A DNA stretch of 64,000 bases, taken from the NCBI RefSeq assembly GCF_031846445.1, contig NZ_JAVRHR010000001.1, positions 930,001 through 994,000 on the forward strand. Direction: 5' to 3'. A program made the translations under genes and the position numbers. The notes under the pieces are model-generated. The model was given only the letters and a program-made list of their open reading frames with translations, had not been told where the DNA came from and did no database searches. This DNA comes from Croceitalea rosinachiae. GTDB taxonomy: Bacteria; Bacteroidota; Bacteroidia; Flavobacteriales; Flavobacteriaceae. Positions 18,101 through 27,064 of the stretch are shown in pieces. The first letter of the stretch is position 1; every line of letters starts with the position of its first letter.

Positions 18101-18295
18101 ATGACATCTTTATATATATTTCTAGGTCTTGTTGGTCCATGGCAAATTGCTTTAATCGTTGTTATAGTTCTTCTTCTTTTTGGGGGTAAAAAAATTCCTG
18201 AATTAATGCGTGGTCTTGGTAGCGGAATCAAAGAGTTTAAAGACGCCTCAAAAGAAGATGAAAAATTAGAAGATGGCAGTGAGCCTAAGGCTTAA
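18101..18295 (+). CDS. tatA: Sec-independent protein translocase TatA/E-like subunit
   Basis: A 64-residue protein started at the ATG at 18101 (MTSLYIFLGLVGPWQ); starting at 18053 would add 16 residues that do not fit the family. The single membrane span (IALIVVIVLLLFGGKKIPEL) has the FGxxKIPEL hinge, followed by an amphipathic helix MRGLGSGIKEFKDA and an acidic tail, exactly the TatA layout. It should form the pore-lining oligomer of the Tat pathway. No tatC is in the window. It is read divergently from the M23 gene. Confidence 0.93.
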   Translation: MTSLYIFLGLVGPWQIALIVVIVLLLFGGKKIPELMRGLGSGIKEFKDASKEDEKLEDGSEPKA

Positions 18296-18308
18296 ATCCT
18301 TTTTTTTG
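18280..18308 (+). terminator. weak terminator-like hairpin after tatA
   Basis: TGAGCC (18280-18285) pairs with GGCTTA (18289-18294) across a three-base loop, overlapping the stop codon of tatA. It is followed by AAATCC and a run of eight T. The stem is short, so termination may be partial and some readthrough into the OmpA gene is possible. Confidence 0.3.
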
Positions 18309-18425
18309 CCTCTTTTTATCTGCTTCTTTCATTAAGCTATTTTTAACACAACTACTTCTTTTCGCTATTTACTTCGTAATGAGCATCATTCACAACAAAA
18401 AATTAGTCGCCTTTTTCTATTGGTT

Positions 18426-18433
18426 TACATTTG
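18426..18433 (+). promoter_or_regulatory. possible -7 element upstream of the OmpA-family gene
   Basis: TACATTTG matches TAnnTTTG exactly and lies about 90 bases before the ATG at 18523. No TTG stands at the expected -33 position, so this is only a candidate. The remaining leader contains an imperfect inverted repeat (TTCTTTG ... CAAAGAG, 18474-18498) of unknown meaning. Confidence 0.28.
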
Positions 18434-18522
18434 GTTTTAAGTTGTAAAACAACCGCGAACTAAATCTAACGTTGTTCTTTGCCATAAAACAAAGAGCACT
18501 ACAAATTTAACCTCCCTAGGTT

Positions 18523-20610
18523 ATGAAAAAAATAGTATTCCTTTTAGCTTGTTTTTCGTTTTTCGGATTAAAATCTCAAACGTTAACCTCAATTCAATTT
18601 GAAGAAGAAATAGAACCTGGTATAGAAAACAATGCCTACACCAATTCTAAAACTTCAGAAATCAATGAGCTCAAGGCTTTATCTAAAAAAAGACTAAAGG
18701 GCAAAGAACGAGCCTCTTATGTTGAAAAATTGATAAATAAGGCCAATGGCTATTTTGATAAAATGTGGTATTCCGAGGCTGCTGAGCTTTATGACATCGG
18801 CCTCAAAAAGAATGTTAGTGGTTTTTCAAAAGACTTGTTACAGCGTGCTGGGGACGCACATTACTTTAATTCGAACATGGAAAAGGCCCATTTCTGGTAC
18901 AGTAAACTTTTTGATATATATAAAGATGATGTCTCCGATTCTGATTATTTTAGGTATGCACATACCCTAAAAGGCACAGGGCGTTACAATAGAGCAAAAA
19001 GAATTCTTCGCATCTTTAATGAAAAGAACATTACTACGGAAGGGCAGCTATCAAAGAGAAAGCAAGCTAAACAACTTGCGGAAGAAATGATGCAAAATAT
19101 AGAAATTAAAAACCTGGATGCCAATTCAAAGTATTCAGATTTTTCACCAATGTTCCATAATGAAAATCAATTGGTCTTTGCATCTGCGAAGGACTCCGCT
19201 TTTTTAAATACCAGAAGGTATAAATGGAACGACCAACCCTTTCTGGATCTATATGTTGGTGAAGTAGGAGAGAAAAAAGAAAGCCTGCGTAATGTTAAAA
19301 AATTCTCGAAGAAAGTAAATTCAAAATACCACGAAGCTGCGGTTACTTTTACACCAGATAATAAAACCATCTTTTTAACAAGGAATAATTATGGTAAAAA
19401 ATTAAAGCGTGCCAAAAACGGTATTAGCCATTTAAAACTATATCGCTCCGATTTGGTTGATGGTGAATGGACTGAACCTGTAGAATTACCTTTTAACAGC
19501 GAAGAGTATTCTACCGGTCATCCAGCCATGAGCCCAGATGGTAAGAGACTTTTATTTGTTTCTGATATGCCCGGCGGTTTTGGCGCAACAGATATTTACG
19601 TTGTGGATATTTTAGCAAATAGCAAATATTCTGAACCTCGAAATTTAGGCAAAGCTGTTAACACTAGTAAGCGTGAAATGTTTCCTTTTGTAACTGATAA
19701 CAAATTGTTCTTTTCATCTGATAGGGAGCTTGGTCTTGGTGGCTTAGATATTTATCAGTCAGGATATGCCAATAATACCTTTGAAATTGCAGTGAACATG
19801 GGCCAGCCTATTAATAGCAATAGGGATGACTTCTCTTATATTGCAGATGATACCGGAATGAATGGATATTTCGCATCGAATAGAAAAGGTGGTAAAGGCG
19901 ATGACGACATCTATGCTTTTAAAGAAACTCCTGTTGAAGAAGAGGAAGAAATTAAGGAAAACACTAGTATTGTTGGGATAGTTAAAGAGCTAATTACAGA
20001 AAAGCCAATGCCAAATGCTTCTGTAACCCTTTTAGGTGCTAATAACGAACCATTAAAAGAAGTTCAGAGTGATAGTGAAGGTCGATTTGTTTTTGAAGAT
20101 ATGCCGAGAAATAGCACGTATACTATTGCTACAAAAACAGATGAATTCCAAGAAGATATTAAACCTGTTACCACAGGCAATGACGATATCGTCTCCGTTG
20201 ATGTGAACTTAAAGAGGTTGGATGAAATGATTATCTCAGATAATGGTGTCAAAATGCTAAAAACGGATAACATCTACTTTAACTTTAATGGATATTCAAT
20301 TCGAGAAGATGCCAAAACAGAATTGGACAAATTGGTCAAAATATGGGATCAATATCCAAACATGGTCATAAAAATTGAGTCGCATACCGATGCAAGTGGT
20401 TCAAAAGCATATAACAGAACGCTTTCTGATAAAAGGGCAAAAGCAACAAAAGACTATCTACTTTCTAAAGGAATAGATGAATCAAAGATTTATAGTGCTG
20501 TTGGTTACGGGGAACAATACCTTATTAACGACTGTGCCGATGGTGTAAAGTGCGAAAAGAGCAAACACCAACAAAATCGACGTTCAGAGTTTGTTATTGT
20601 GAGTATGTAA
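18523..20610 (+). CDS. PorE-like OmpA-family protein (TPR, WD40-like propeller, CarbD-like, OmpA_C)
   Basis: A 695-residue exported protein. A signal peptide (MKKIVFLLACFSFFGLKSQ) is followed by TPR-like helices (about 60-190), a propeller of PD40 repeats (about 200-480; YSTGHPAMSPDGKRLLFVSD is a typical blade), a carboxypeptidase-regulatory-like beta domain (about 495-565), and an OmpA C-terminal peptidoglycan-binding domain (about 585-695) with SHTDASGSKAYN and LSDKRAKATKDYL. The same domain order occurs in PorE of the type IX secretion system and in relatives found near SprF/SprB genes. It probably links an outer-membrane type IX complex to the cell wall. It stands alone between tatA and a bidirectional terminator. 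Confidence 0.88.
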   Translation: MKKIVFLLACFSFFGLKSQTLTSIQFEEEIEPGIENNAYTNSKTSEINELKALSKKRLKGKERASYVEKLINKANGYFDKMWYSEAAELYDIGLKKNVSGFSKDLLQRAGDAHYFNSNMEKAHFWYSKLFDIYKDDVSDSDYFRYAHTLKGTGRYNRAKRILRIFNEKNITTEGQLSKRKQAKQLAEEMMQNIEIKNLDANSKYSDFSPMFHNENQLVFASAKDSAFLNTRRYKWNDQPFLDLYVGEVGEKKESLRNVKKFSKKVNSKYHEAAVTFTPDNKTIFLTRNNYGKKLKRAKNGISHLKLYRSDLVDGEWTEPVELPFNSEEYSTGHPAMSPDGKRLLFVSDMPGGFGATDIYVVDILANSKYSEPRNLGKAVNTSKREMFPFVTDNKLFFSSDRELGLGGLDIYQSGYANNTFEIAVNMGQPINSNRDDFSYIADDTGMNGYFASNRKGGKGDDDIYAFKETPVEEEEEIKENTSIVGIVKELITEKPMPNASVTLLGANNEPLKEVQSDSEGRFVFEDMPRNSTYTIATKTDEFQEDIKPVTTGNDDIVSVDVNLKRLDEMIISDNGVKMLKTDNIYFNFNGYSIREDAKTELDKLVKIWDQYPNMVIKIESHTDASGSKAYNRTLSDKRAKATKDYLLSKGIDESKIYSAVGYGEQYLINDCADGVKCEKSKHQQNRRSEFVIVSM

Positions 20611-20630
20611 CTCTTATTGAAATAAGAATT

Positions 20631-20663
20631 AAAAAGCCCGACTGTTTTACAGTCGGGCTTTTT
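20631..20663. terminator. strong bidirectional Rho-independent terminator
   Basis: AAAAAGCCCGACTGT (20631-20645) pairs perfectly with ACAGTCGGGCTTTTT (20649-20663) around a three-base loop. The flanking A and T runs make it work in both directions. It separates the convergent OmpA-family gene (ends 20610) and DUF4837 gene (ends 20684). Confidence 0.92.
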
Positions 20664-20683
20664 GTTATTGGAAAAGAATCTTT

Positions 20684-21670
20684 CTATTCAAATCTAATTG
20701 TTTTCAAAATAGCCTCAAGCTCTAAAAGATCATCTCTCTTATTTGCAGATGGCGCAAAAATAAATCCTTCTAAAACCAATTTTCTGTTATTTGGTTCATC
20801 ATTGATGATATAGGTTAAAAACGGACCTGCCATTGGATACCCGCTAATTTCCCATATGCCTCTTACTTCTGCGGCTTTTCGTCCGCTTATCTCGGCCGGA
20901 AAAACATAAGGGGCGAATGCTTTCTCTGTAATCATATAGGTTCGCTTTCCAGGTACATCAGGTCCAGGAATGTATTTTTTGCCTACCGAATCTCTCATTT
21001 TCACTATATCTCTTACAAAGGTTGAATCTGTTGTAAAGCTATCCCAAGGCATTTCGTACGCGATGATATTCATATTACCTTTAAGGATTTGCCTATCCAT
21101 CCAAACGAAATTCTCTTCATGTTTTCCAACACTGTAAACAGAAGGTACATTTAGCGAAATGCCAAACTCTTCATTGAGGTCTTGTTCTTTGTTTAGCGAT
21201 TTTTTAAACCTGCGTTGAGCTTCATTGATTTCATTATTTCTAAAAGCTTCTATGGCTTTTGGAGCTACCAAATCAATATTGGCTACCAATTCTGCATAAT
21301 TTCTGCCTTTGACCACTGCCACCTTTTGAGGAGTCGCATATAAGTCTGTTTTAATGTGTCCTATAGAAATCGAATCTTCAGCTATATAGAGTACCGATCT
21401 AGAATTTTTGGTGGCCCCTCTAAATACTTGTGGAGGTATCTGAACCAGCGATAAAATAGCCTCACTTTGTGGAACGGCCAACACCCTTGCGGCAAAATGC
21501 TCTCTAACCTTGTCGCCTATAGCTCCTTTCCATAGCTCATTGTCCATCACCACCATCAAAGAATTAACCCCGCCAGTCGATGGTGGAAGAAATCTTTCTG
21601 ATTTAGAACTCTGCTTACAAGAACTCAAGGCTAAAAAGGCCAAAACTAGTACTATTACTATCTTTTGCAT
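20684..21670 (-). CDS. DUF4837 family lipoprotein
   Basis: A 328-residue protein with a lipoprotein signal (MQKIVIVLVLAFLALSSCKQ, lipobox L-S-S-C at residues 15-18). The body matches DUF4837 as I know it: VNSLMVVMDNELWKGAIGD after the signal, VPQSEAILSLVQIPP, and the C-terminal GRKAAEVRGIWEISGYPMAG segment. The function of the family is unknown; it is restricted to Bacteroidota and is expected in the cell envelope. It lies 110 bases after the lytic transglycosylase gene on the same strand and may be co-transcribed with it. Confidence 0.85.
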   Translation of the reverse strand: MQKIVIVLVLAFLALSSCKQSSKSERFLPPSTGGVNSLMVVMDNELWKGAIGDKVREHFAARVLAVPQSEAILSLVQIPPQVFRGATKNSRSVLYIAEDSISIGHIKTDLYATPQKVAVVKGRNYAELVANIDLVAPKAIEAFRNNEINEAQRRFKKSLNKEQDLNEEFGISLNVPSVYSVGKHEENFVWMDRQILKGNMNIIAYEMPWDSFTTDSTFVRDIVKMRDSVGKKYIPGPDVPGKRTYMITEKAFAPYVFPAEISGRKAAEVRGIWEISGYPMAGPFLTYIINDEPNNRKLVLEGFIFAPSANKRDDLLELEAILKTIRFE

Positions 21671-21780
21671 ATGGTTCTAAAATAATCAATTTATAGAAAC
21701 AAAATGCACTACAATGAGCAGAAGACCCTTTTTGGTTAGGGAATGAGAAATACACTAAAAAATTCTGTAAAATAGAAGCT

Positions 21781-23391
21781 TTACGAAGAGCAATTGCACA
21801 AACGAAGCTTATCCCCCGGTTTAAGGTTTCTACCGCTAATTCCGTTCCACTCTCTTAAATTTTCAATCGTAATTCCTGGGTATTTTCTCGAAATGGTCCA
21901 AAGGGAATCCCCCGACTTTACCACATGAACCTTTGACGGGTCTTTTGGTAACTGTGCTTTCGGTTTAGGTTTTGCCGTCTTTTTAACCGATGCTACAGAA
22001 GGAACCGATTTTCTGGGATAAATACTTAATCGTTGCCCTATTCTAAGGTTGTTGCTTCGAAGTCCATTCCAATTTTTTATCTGACTGACCCCAACCCCAT
22101 ATCGTTCGGCTATTTTGCCCAAATAATCCCCACTTTTAACTCTATAACGAATTCTATCGTTACTGTTCACCAATCGAGGTAATGGTTTTTCAATGGAATC
22201 GAGCTGCTTTTTCGCAAAAGCATAAATAGCCTCTTCATTATTTACGAACTGACCAATATGCTTTATTGGCAATCGAAGGGCATATTTTTTATCCTTCATT
22301 TTAGGAATGATGTTCAATTTGTAGGCAGGATTCAGAACTTCAAGTTCTTCAACCGATATATCAACTAATTTTGAAATTTGGTCAAAAGTGATAAGCTCTT
22401 TAACATGAATGGTATCTGTTTCAAAATAAGGCCTTTCAACTTTGATTCTCTTTAAACCATGTTCCTCGGCATATTCAAAAATGTACATAGTCGCTAAAAA
22501 CGCAGGCACATAACCTGCCGTTTCGCGGGGTAGGTTTCGTCTTATGTTCCAATAGTTCTTATATCCTCCAGAACGTCTGATTGCCTTGTTTACATTTCCA
22601 GGACCTGAGTTATAGGCAGCTAATGCCAAATCCCAATCATCAAAAATATCATGAAGTTTTTTTAAATATTTTGCAGCTGCCGTTGTGGAAGCTATAGGGT
22701 CGCTGCGTTCGTCAACATAACTGCTTACATTTAACCCGTACATTTTGCCTGTAGCGAACATAAACTGCCAAAGCCCTGTTGCCCCAACTCGTGACCTCGC
22801 TTTTGGGTTTAATGCCGACTCCACAATTGACAAGAACTTTACCTCTAGGGGAACATCATAATTATCCAATTCTTGCTCAAATAACGGAAAGTAAAATTGA
22901 CTGGTGGTCAACATCCTTTGCATTAAATCGCGTTTTCTAGTCAAAAAGGATTTAATGACACTTTCTAATGAAGAATTGTATGAAATATTAAAAGGTGTTT
23001 TTTCATTCAGCAGCTTAAGCCTTGCTTTTAGGGTATCCGTTGGCAAGTCAAAAACGTAGTTTTTATCAACTTCTAATTCACTGACTTCAGCATACATTTC
23101 ATCAAAAAGCGACGCGTTTTTATGAAGCTCGGCCAGCCACAAGCTATCGTATTGATAAGCTTCAACGAGGTCTTGAAGCTTTTCTTCTTCTTTTTTGTTT
23201 TCAATTGCTGGAATGTTCAATGCCGTGTCTTCAATGGCATTGCTATTCAAAGTAGCGTTTGAAATACCGGTGCTAACCGTATCTGCCTTTTTTGTGGCAA
23301 TGGTATCAATCTGTTGGGCATGGAGAACACTTGCAGTGAAAAACAGCGTCGTAGCCCAAAATTGAAGATGTAATTGTTTCATTTTGGTCAT
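21781..23391 (-). CDS. MltD-like lytic transglycosylase with two LysM domains
   Basis: A 536-residue exported protein (signal peptide ends at VLHAQQ; a Met at 23382 is an alternative start). An acidic linker precedes the SLT domain at about 160-310: VKFLSIVESALNPKARSR contains the catalytic Glu, and GATGLWQFM and LALAAYNSGPGNVNKAI are the conserved motifs. Two LysM repeats bind peptidoglycan, one starting YRVKSGDYLGKIAERYG and one at the C-terminus starting VHVVKSGDSLWTISRKY. It cleaves the MurNAc-GlcNAc bond non-hydrolytically in the periplasm. Domain order is the same as in MltD. Confidence 0.94.
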   Translation of the reverse strand: MTKMKQLHLQFWATTLFFTASVLHAQQIDTIATKKADTVSTGISNATLNSNAIEDTALNIPAIENKKEEEKLQDLVEAYQYDSLWLAELHKNASLFDEMYAEVSELEVDKNYVFDLPTDTLKARLKLLNEKTPFNISYNSSLESVIKSFLTRKRDLMQRMLTTSQFYFPLFEQELDNYDVPLEVKFLSIVESALNPKARSRVGATGLWQFMFATGKMYGLNVSSYVDERSDPIASTTAAAKYLKKLHDIFDDWDLALAAYNSGPGNVNKAIRRSGGYKNYWNIRRNLPRETAGYVPAFLATMYIFEYAEEHGLKRIKVERPYFETDTIHVKELITFDQISKLVDISVEELEVLNPAYKLNIIPKMKDKKYALRLPIKHIGQFVNNEEAIYAFAKKQLDSIEKPLPRLVNSNDRIRYRVKSGDYLGKIAERYGVGVSQIKNWNGLRSNNLRIGQRLSIYPRKSVPSVASVKKTAKPKPKAQLPKDPSKVHVVKSGDSLWTISRKYPGITIENLREWNGISGRNLKPGDKLRLCNCSS

Positions 23392-23472
23392 GAATTGGGT
23401 TTGGGACTAACGAAAATGCAGTTTTTTCTTTAGAAAATAAAGGATTTGGGTTAAAACCATAAAAAATTAGGA

Positions 23473-23500
23473 TAAAGTCCGTTAATCGATAACGTCTTTA
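23473..23500 (-). terminator. terminator-like stem-loop after pgk
   Basis: On the minus strand TAAAG and CGTTA pair with TAACG and CTTTA around a five-base loop, with one- and two-base bulges. A run of six T follows about 13 bases later. It begins directly at the pgk stop codon and separates pgk from the transglycosylase gene. Confidence 0.45.
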
Positions 23501-24691
23501 CTAGCCTAATATTGCAGCGATACCTGGTAAGGTTTTGCCCTCTAAGCTCTCTAACATGGCTCCACCACCGGTAGAAACATAACTTACCTTATCTTGAAAA
23601 CCAAATTGTTTTACCGCAGCAACAGAATCACCACCACCAACCAGTGAAAAAGCTCCGTTTTGGGTCGCCTCATCAATAGCGTGACCAACAGCAATGGTGC
23701 CATTGGCAAAACTCTCCATCTCAAAAACACCAACCGGCCCATTCCAAAGAATGGTCTTTGATTTTAAAATGACCTCTTTAAAGTGTGCCAAGGTAGCCGG
23801 ACCAGCATCCAAGCCTTGCCAACCATCAGGTATACTATCTACAGCAACTGTTTGTGTATTTGCGTTATTGTTAAAGTCATCGGCAGCTAAAACATCAATG
23901 GGAATATGTACCTCCACACCTTTAGCCTCGGCTTGCTTTAAAATATCCAATGCCAATTCCATTTTATCGTCTTCACAAATTGAATCGCCGACCTGGCCTC
24001 CTTTTGCTTTTACGAACGTATAGGTCATTCCGCCGCCAATAATCAAATGGTCAACTTTATCTAAAATGTTTTCTATAATGGTGATTTTTGAAGAAACTTT
24101 GGCACCCCCTAAAATTGCGGTCACCGGCTTTTCACCAGTCCGCATTACTTTTTCAATAGCTTTGATTTCTTTGGCCAAAAGATAGCCAAAACATTTGCTT
24201 TCAGGGAAATAGTTTGCCACAATGGTTGTGGAAGCATGTGCCCTGTGTGCCGTACCAAAGGCATCGTTCACATAGATGTCTCCAAATTTTGAAAGCTGCT
24301 CTGCAAAGCCACTGTCGCCACTGGTTTCTTCACTATAAAAACGCAGATTTTCCAAGAGTAAAATCTCCCCACTTTGAAGGTTGGCAACCGCCTCTTCAAC
24401 TTTTTCACCTATACAATCTTCTACAAATTTTACCTGTACCCCAATGACATCTGATACGGTATTACAAATGTGTTTTAGAGACATGTCATCGTTAAAAGTT
24501 CCTTTGGGCCTGCCCAAGTGGCTCATTAAAACCGCGCTGCCACCATCTTCCAACACTTTTAGAATAGTTGGTCTTGCCGCTTCAATACGACTGGTATCGG
24601 TTACATTGAACTCAGCATCCAAGGGCACATTAAAATCAACTCGTATTAATGCTTTTTTGTCTTCAAAATAGAAATCTTCAAGTGTTTTCAT
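23501..24691 (-). CDS. pgk: phosphoglycerate kinase
   Basis: A 396-residue protein of standard length. Seen are the N-terminal substrate-binding strand ALIRVDFNVPL, the VLMSHLGRPKG motif, LLLENLRFYSEE, the hinge region TAILGGAKVSSKI, and the nucleotide-binding C-terminal motifs ILWNGPVGVFE and LVGGGDSVAAVKQFG. It transfers phosphate from 1,3-bisphosphoglycerate to ADP in glycolysis, and works in reverse in gluconeogenesis. A single gene, divergent from holB. Confidence 0.98.
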   Translation of the reverse strand: MKTLEDFYFEDKKALIRVDFNVPLDAEFNVTDTSRIEAARPTILKVLEDGGSAVLMSHLGRPKGTFNDDMSLKHICNTVSDVIGVQVKFVEDCIGEKVEEAVANLQSGEILLLENLRFYSEETSGDSGFAEQLSKFGDIYVNDAFGTAHRAHASTTIVANYFPESKCFGYLLAKEIKAIEKVMRTGEKPVTAILGGAKVSSKITIIENILDKVDHLIIGGGMTYTFVKAKGGQVGDSICEDDKMELALDILKQAEAKGVEVHIPIDVLAADDFNNNANTQTVAVDSIPDGWQGLDAGPATLAHFKEVILKSKTILWNGPVGVFEMESFANGTIAVGHAIDEATQNGAFSLVGGGDSVAAVKQFGFQDKVSYVSTGGGAMLESLEGKTLPGIAAILG

Positions 24692-24711
24692 AGGTTACTC
24701 GGTTTGAATGC

Positions 24712-24719
24712 CAAAAGTA
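24712..24719 (-). promoter_or_regulatory. -7 element for pgk
   Basis: The minus strand reads TACTTTTG, an exact TAnnTTTG, ending 20 bases before the pgk ATG at 24691. No TTG is found at a standard -33 distance. Confidence 0.38.
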
Positions 24720-24770
24720 AAGATTTCAAGCGCTCTAAAGAAGTTAGTAAAACGCTAAATTTTAATCATT

Positions 24771-24798
24771 TTGTGGTTTTTTAAATAGTGTATATTTG
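24771..24798 (+). promoter_or_regulatory. promoter for holB, very close to the start codon
   Basis: TTG (24771-24773), 17 bases, then TATATTTG (24791-24798): an ideal Bacteroidota promoter. It ends only 4 bases before the holB ATG at 24803, so the transcript should begin at or next to the start codon. Confidence 0.55.
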
Positions 24799-24802
24799 AT
24801 TT

Positions 24803-25954
24803 ATGTTGTTCAATTCGGTTTTAGGCCTCCATCATATTAAAAAACATTTAACTACCAGTGCAGATGCCGGGCGTATTCCGCATGCACAGCTTTTTGTGGG
24901 TCAAGAGGGAATTGGGGTTTTACCCACAGCTATTGCATACGCCCAATATATACTTTGTCAAAACACTAGTGGAGAAAATGAGGGTGAAAACCAAGTTTGT
25001 AATGCCAAATGCGCCTCTTTAACCCATCCCGATCTGCATTTTGCTTTCCCAGTATCTAATTCAGATAAAGTAAAAAGTCATGCTGTTAGTGACAACTACT
25101 TAGCCGATTGGCGAAAGTTTGTTAAAGAACAGCCCTACGGCAATCTCTTTGATTGGTACAGGTCCATTGGTATTGAAAAAAAACAAGGACAAATTGGTGT
25201 CGACGAATCACAAGATATTGTCAAGAAATTAGCGCTTAAATCATATGAGGGCGGTTATAAGGTTTTTATCATTTGGATGGCGGAGAAAATGAATATTGCC
25301 GCATCTAACAAACTGCTCAAGCTCATAGAAGAGCCACCAGAAAAGACCGCATTACTATTGCTTACCGAAGATGAAGAGCAAATCATCACTACCATAAAGT
25401 CACGATGTCAAATCCTGCATTTCCCCCCCTTAGCCGAAGAGGTAATCGTTGAGGGCTTGATTAAAAAAGGAATGGATAAGGCGGAAGCCAACCGTATTGC
25501 ACATGAGGCCAATGGTAACTTCAATAAAGCTTTGGATTTAATGAGCAATGACTCTGAAGATTTGGTTTTTGAAAAATGGTTTGTGCAATGGGTGCGAAGC
25601 GCGTTTAAGGCCAAAGGCAATAAAGCTGCTATTCATGACCTACTATCTTGGAGCGAAGAAGTGGCAAAAAATGGCCGTGAAGTTCAAAAAAAGTTTCTTA
25701 GTTATTGTATCTCAATCATCAGACAGGCTTTATTGCTAAACTTTAAAGCAGAGGAATTGGTCTATGCCAAAATTCATGTCGACGGTTTTGACTTGAAAAA
25801 GTTTGCTCCTTTTGTTCATGAAAACAATATTCTTGATATTACCAAAGAGCTGGAAGAAGCTATTTTTCATGTAGAGCGTAATGGAAACTCTAAAATCATC
25901 TTTACGGACCTATCCATAAAACTAACCCGCCTCTTGCATACGAAGGCCGCCTAA
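24803..25954 (+). CDS. holB: DNA polymerase III delta' subunit (clamp loader)
   Basis: A 383-residue AAA+ protein. It begins LFNSVLGLHHIKKHLT and continues with RIPHAQLFVGQEGIG, where the Walker A lysine is lost, as is usual for delta'. Next come a Zn-binding segment with Cys pairs (CNAKCASLTHPDL), VFIIWMAEKMNIAASNKLLK with LIEEPPEKTALLLLTED, and the SRCQILHFPPL sensor region. It is part of the clamp loader that places the beta clamp on DNA. The DoxX-like gene follows 11 bases downstream, so they form a two-gene transcript. Confidence 0.92.
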   Translation: MLFNSVLGLHHIKKHLTTSADAGRIPHAQLFVGQEGIGVLPTAIAYAQYILCQNTSGENEGENQVCNAKCASLTHPDLHFAFPVSNSDKVKSHAVSDNYLADWRKFVKEQPYGNLFDWYRSIGIEKKQGQIGVDESQDIVKKLALKSYEGGYKVFIIWMAEKMNIAASNKLLKLIEEPPEKTALLLLTEDEEQIITTIKSRCQILHFPPLAEEVIVEGLIKKGMDKAEANRIAHEANGNFNKALDLMSNDSEDLVFEKWFVQWVRSAFKAKGNKAAIHDLLSWSEEVAKNGREVQKKFLSYCISIIRQALLLNFKAEELVYAKIHVDGFDLKKFAPFVHENNILDITKELEEAIFHVERNGNSKIIFTDLSIKLTRLLHTKAA

Positions 25955-25965
25955 AACTATATAAA

Positions 25966-26364
25966 ATGCACTTACACTTTTACGAGAATGCCATAGAAAC
26001 TATTTTACTTATCTTTTTGATAATCACATTTTTACAAAGCGGAATTGACAAAATAAAGGACTGGAAAGGCAACCTTTCTTGGTTGACAGGCCATTTCTCA
26101 AAGTCTGCTTTTAAAAACATCGTAGCTCCTTTGTTAGGCGTGGTGACCGTAGTGGAAATCTCGGCAGGGGTTTTATCGCTCATAGGGGTAGTGCATCTGC
26201 TTCTGTTTGACGACAAGTCTTTCGCCTTTTATGGCGGATTGGTATCATGTTTGGCACTACTGATGTTGTTCTTTGGCCAGCGAATCGCAAAAGATTATGA
26301 AGGAGCCAAAACTATAGTTATCTATTTGATTCCCAGTGTTTTTCTATTGTTTTTGTTGCAATAA
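25966..26364 (+). CDS. DoxX-like four-helix membrane protein
   Basis: A 132-residue protein with four hydrophobic helices (about 11-27, 50-76, 82-102 and 113-131). The ITFLQSGIDKIKDWKGNLSW segment after the first helix matches DoxX/DUF-type small membrane proteins (F-x-x-S-G-x-x-K). These are loosely tied to quinone or redox metabolism; no specific role can be assigned. It follows holB closely and ends at a hairpin terminator. Confidence 0.7.
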   Translation: MHLHFYENAIETILLIFLIITFLQSGIDKIKDWKGNLSWLTGHFSKSAFKNIVAPLLGVVTVVEISAGVLSLIGVVHLLLFDDKSFAFYGGLVSCLALLMLFFGQRIAKDYEGAKTIVIYLIPSVFLLFLLQ

Positions 26365-26366
26365 AA

Positions 26367-26392
26367 AAGCCTTAGTTTTTAAACCAAGGCTT
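26367..26392. terminator. bidirectional terminator between DoxX-like and OmpH-like genes
   Basis: AAGCCTT (26367-26373) pairs with AAGGCTT (26386-26392), and an inner GTTT pairs with AAAC. An A run precedes it and T-rich sequence follows. It lies between two convergent genes. Confidence 0.75.
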
Positions 26393-26415
26393 CATTTCTT
26401 AAGATATTTAGATGA

Positions 26416-26916
26416 CTATTTTTTATAGCTATCGTTTAGTATTTTAAGAACTTCTGAGGTCAAATCCTTAGCATCATCACCATAAAGTACGCTACCGCCA
26501 TCTCCTCCTCCAAGAATATAGGTATAGCCATTTGCTTTACCATATGCTCTAATCTGTCTTTTTACCTTACTTACAACACTATCCAATTCTGTTTGACCGG
26601 TTTGTTGAAGCTGCTGCTGCTCTTGTTGCAATTGCTGCCCTATAAACTGACTTTTCTGTTGTAGGAGACCTAATTCTTCTTGAGCTTTTGCCTGAGATTG
26701 ACGTTTTGCCTGTAAGGCTTGGTACTCTATCTGAAAAGCTTGAGAAATACTATCGCTCTTTTTGGCCAGGGCATCACGCTTTTCATTGAATTTGGCTTCA
26801 ACATCAACTTTCTCTTGATAGCCCTCCATCATTTTAAGGTTATCAACGTATCCTATTTTATCTTGTTGGCATGAAGCTAAAAACAGAACAGTAACAACCA
26901 GTACTAACTTTTTCAT
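26416..26916 (-). CDS. OmpH/Skp-family periplasmic chaperone-like lipoprotein
   Basis: About 166 residues when started at 26916 (MKKLVLVVTVLFLASC, lipobox L-A-S-C). Starting at 26940 would place a -7 promoter element inside the gene. After IGYVDNLKMMEGYQE, typical of the OmpH/Skp head, comes a long Gln-rich coiled coil (about residues 40-115), then the conserved end YTYILGGGDGGSVLYG and KDLTSEVLKILN. Skp-like proteins hold unfolded outer-membrane proteins in the periplasm. A lipid anchor is unusual compared with soluble Skp of E. coli. The call rests on layout and both end motifs. Confidence 0.83.
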   Translation of the reverse strand: MKKLVLVVTVLFLASCQQDKIGYVDNLKMMEGYQEKVDVEAKFNEKRDALAKKSDSISQAFQIEYQALQAKRQSQAKAQEELGLLQQKSQFIGQQLQQEQQQLQQTGQTELDSVVSKVKRQIRAYGKANGYTYILGGGDGGSVLYGDDAKDLTSEVLKILNDSYKK

Positions 26917-26937
26917 CTTTTCGTTTTTTACGTGCGG

Positions 26938-26945
26938 CAAAAATA
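26938..26945 (-). promoter_or_regulatory. -7 element for the OmpH-like gene
   Basis: The minus strand reads TATTTTTG, matching TAnnTTTG, 21 bases before the ATG at 26916. No clear -33 TTG is present. Confidence 0.38.
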
Positions 26946-27064
26946 TAAAAAGCTGTTACATATATAATAAAGTTTGAATTTTAATTAACTCAAGCTTATC
27001 ATAGAAAAAAACTATTGTTGTTAAAAACAACCATGCATTTTGATTATAAAAACATAATCGGTAT

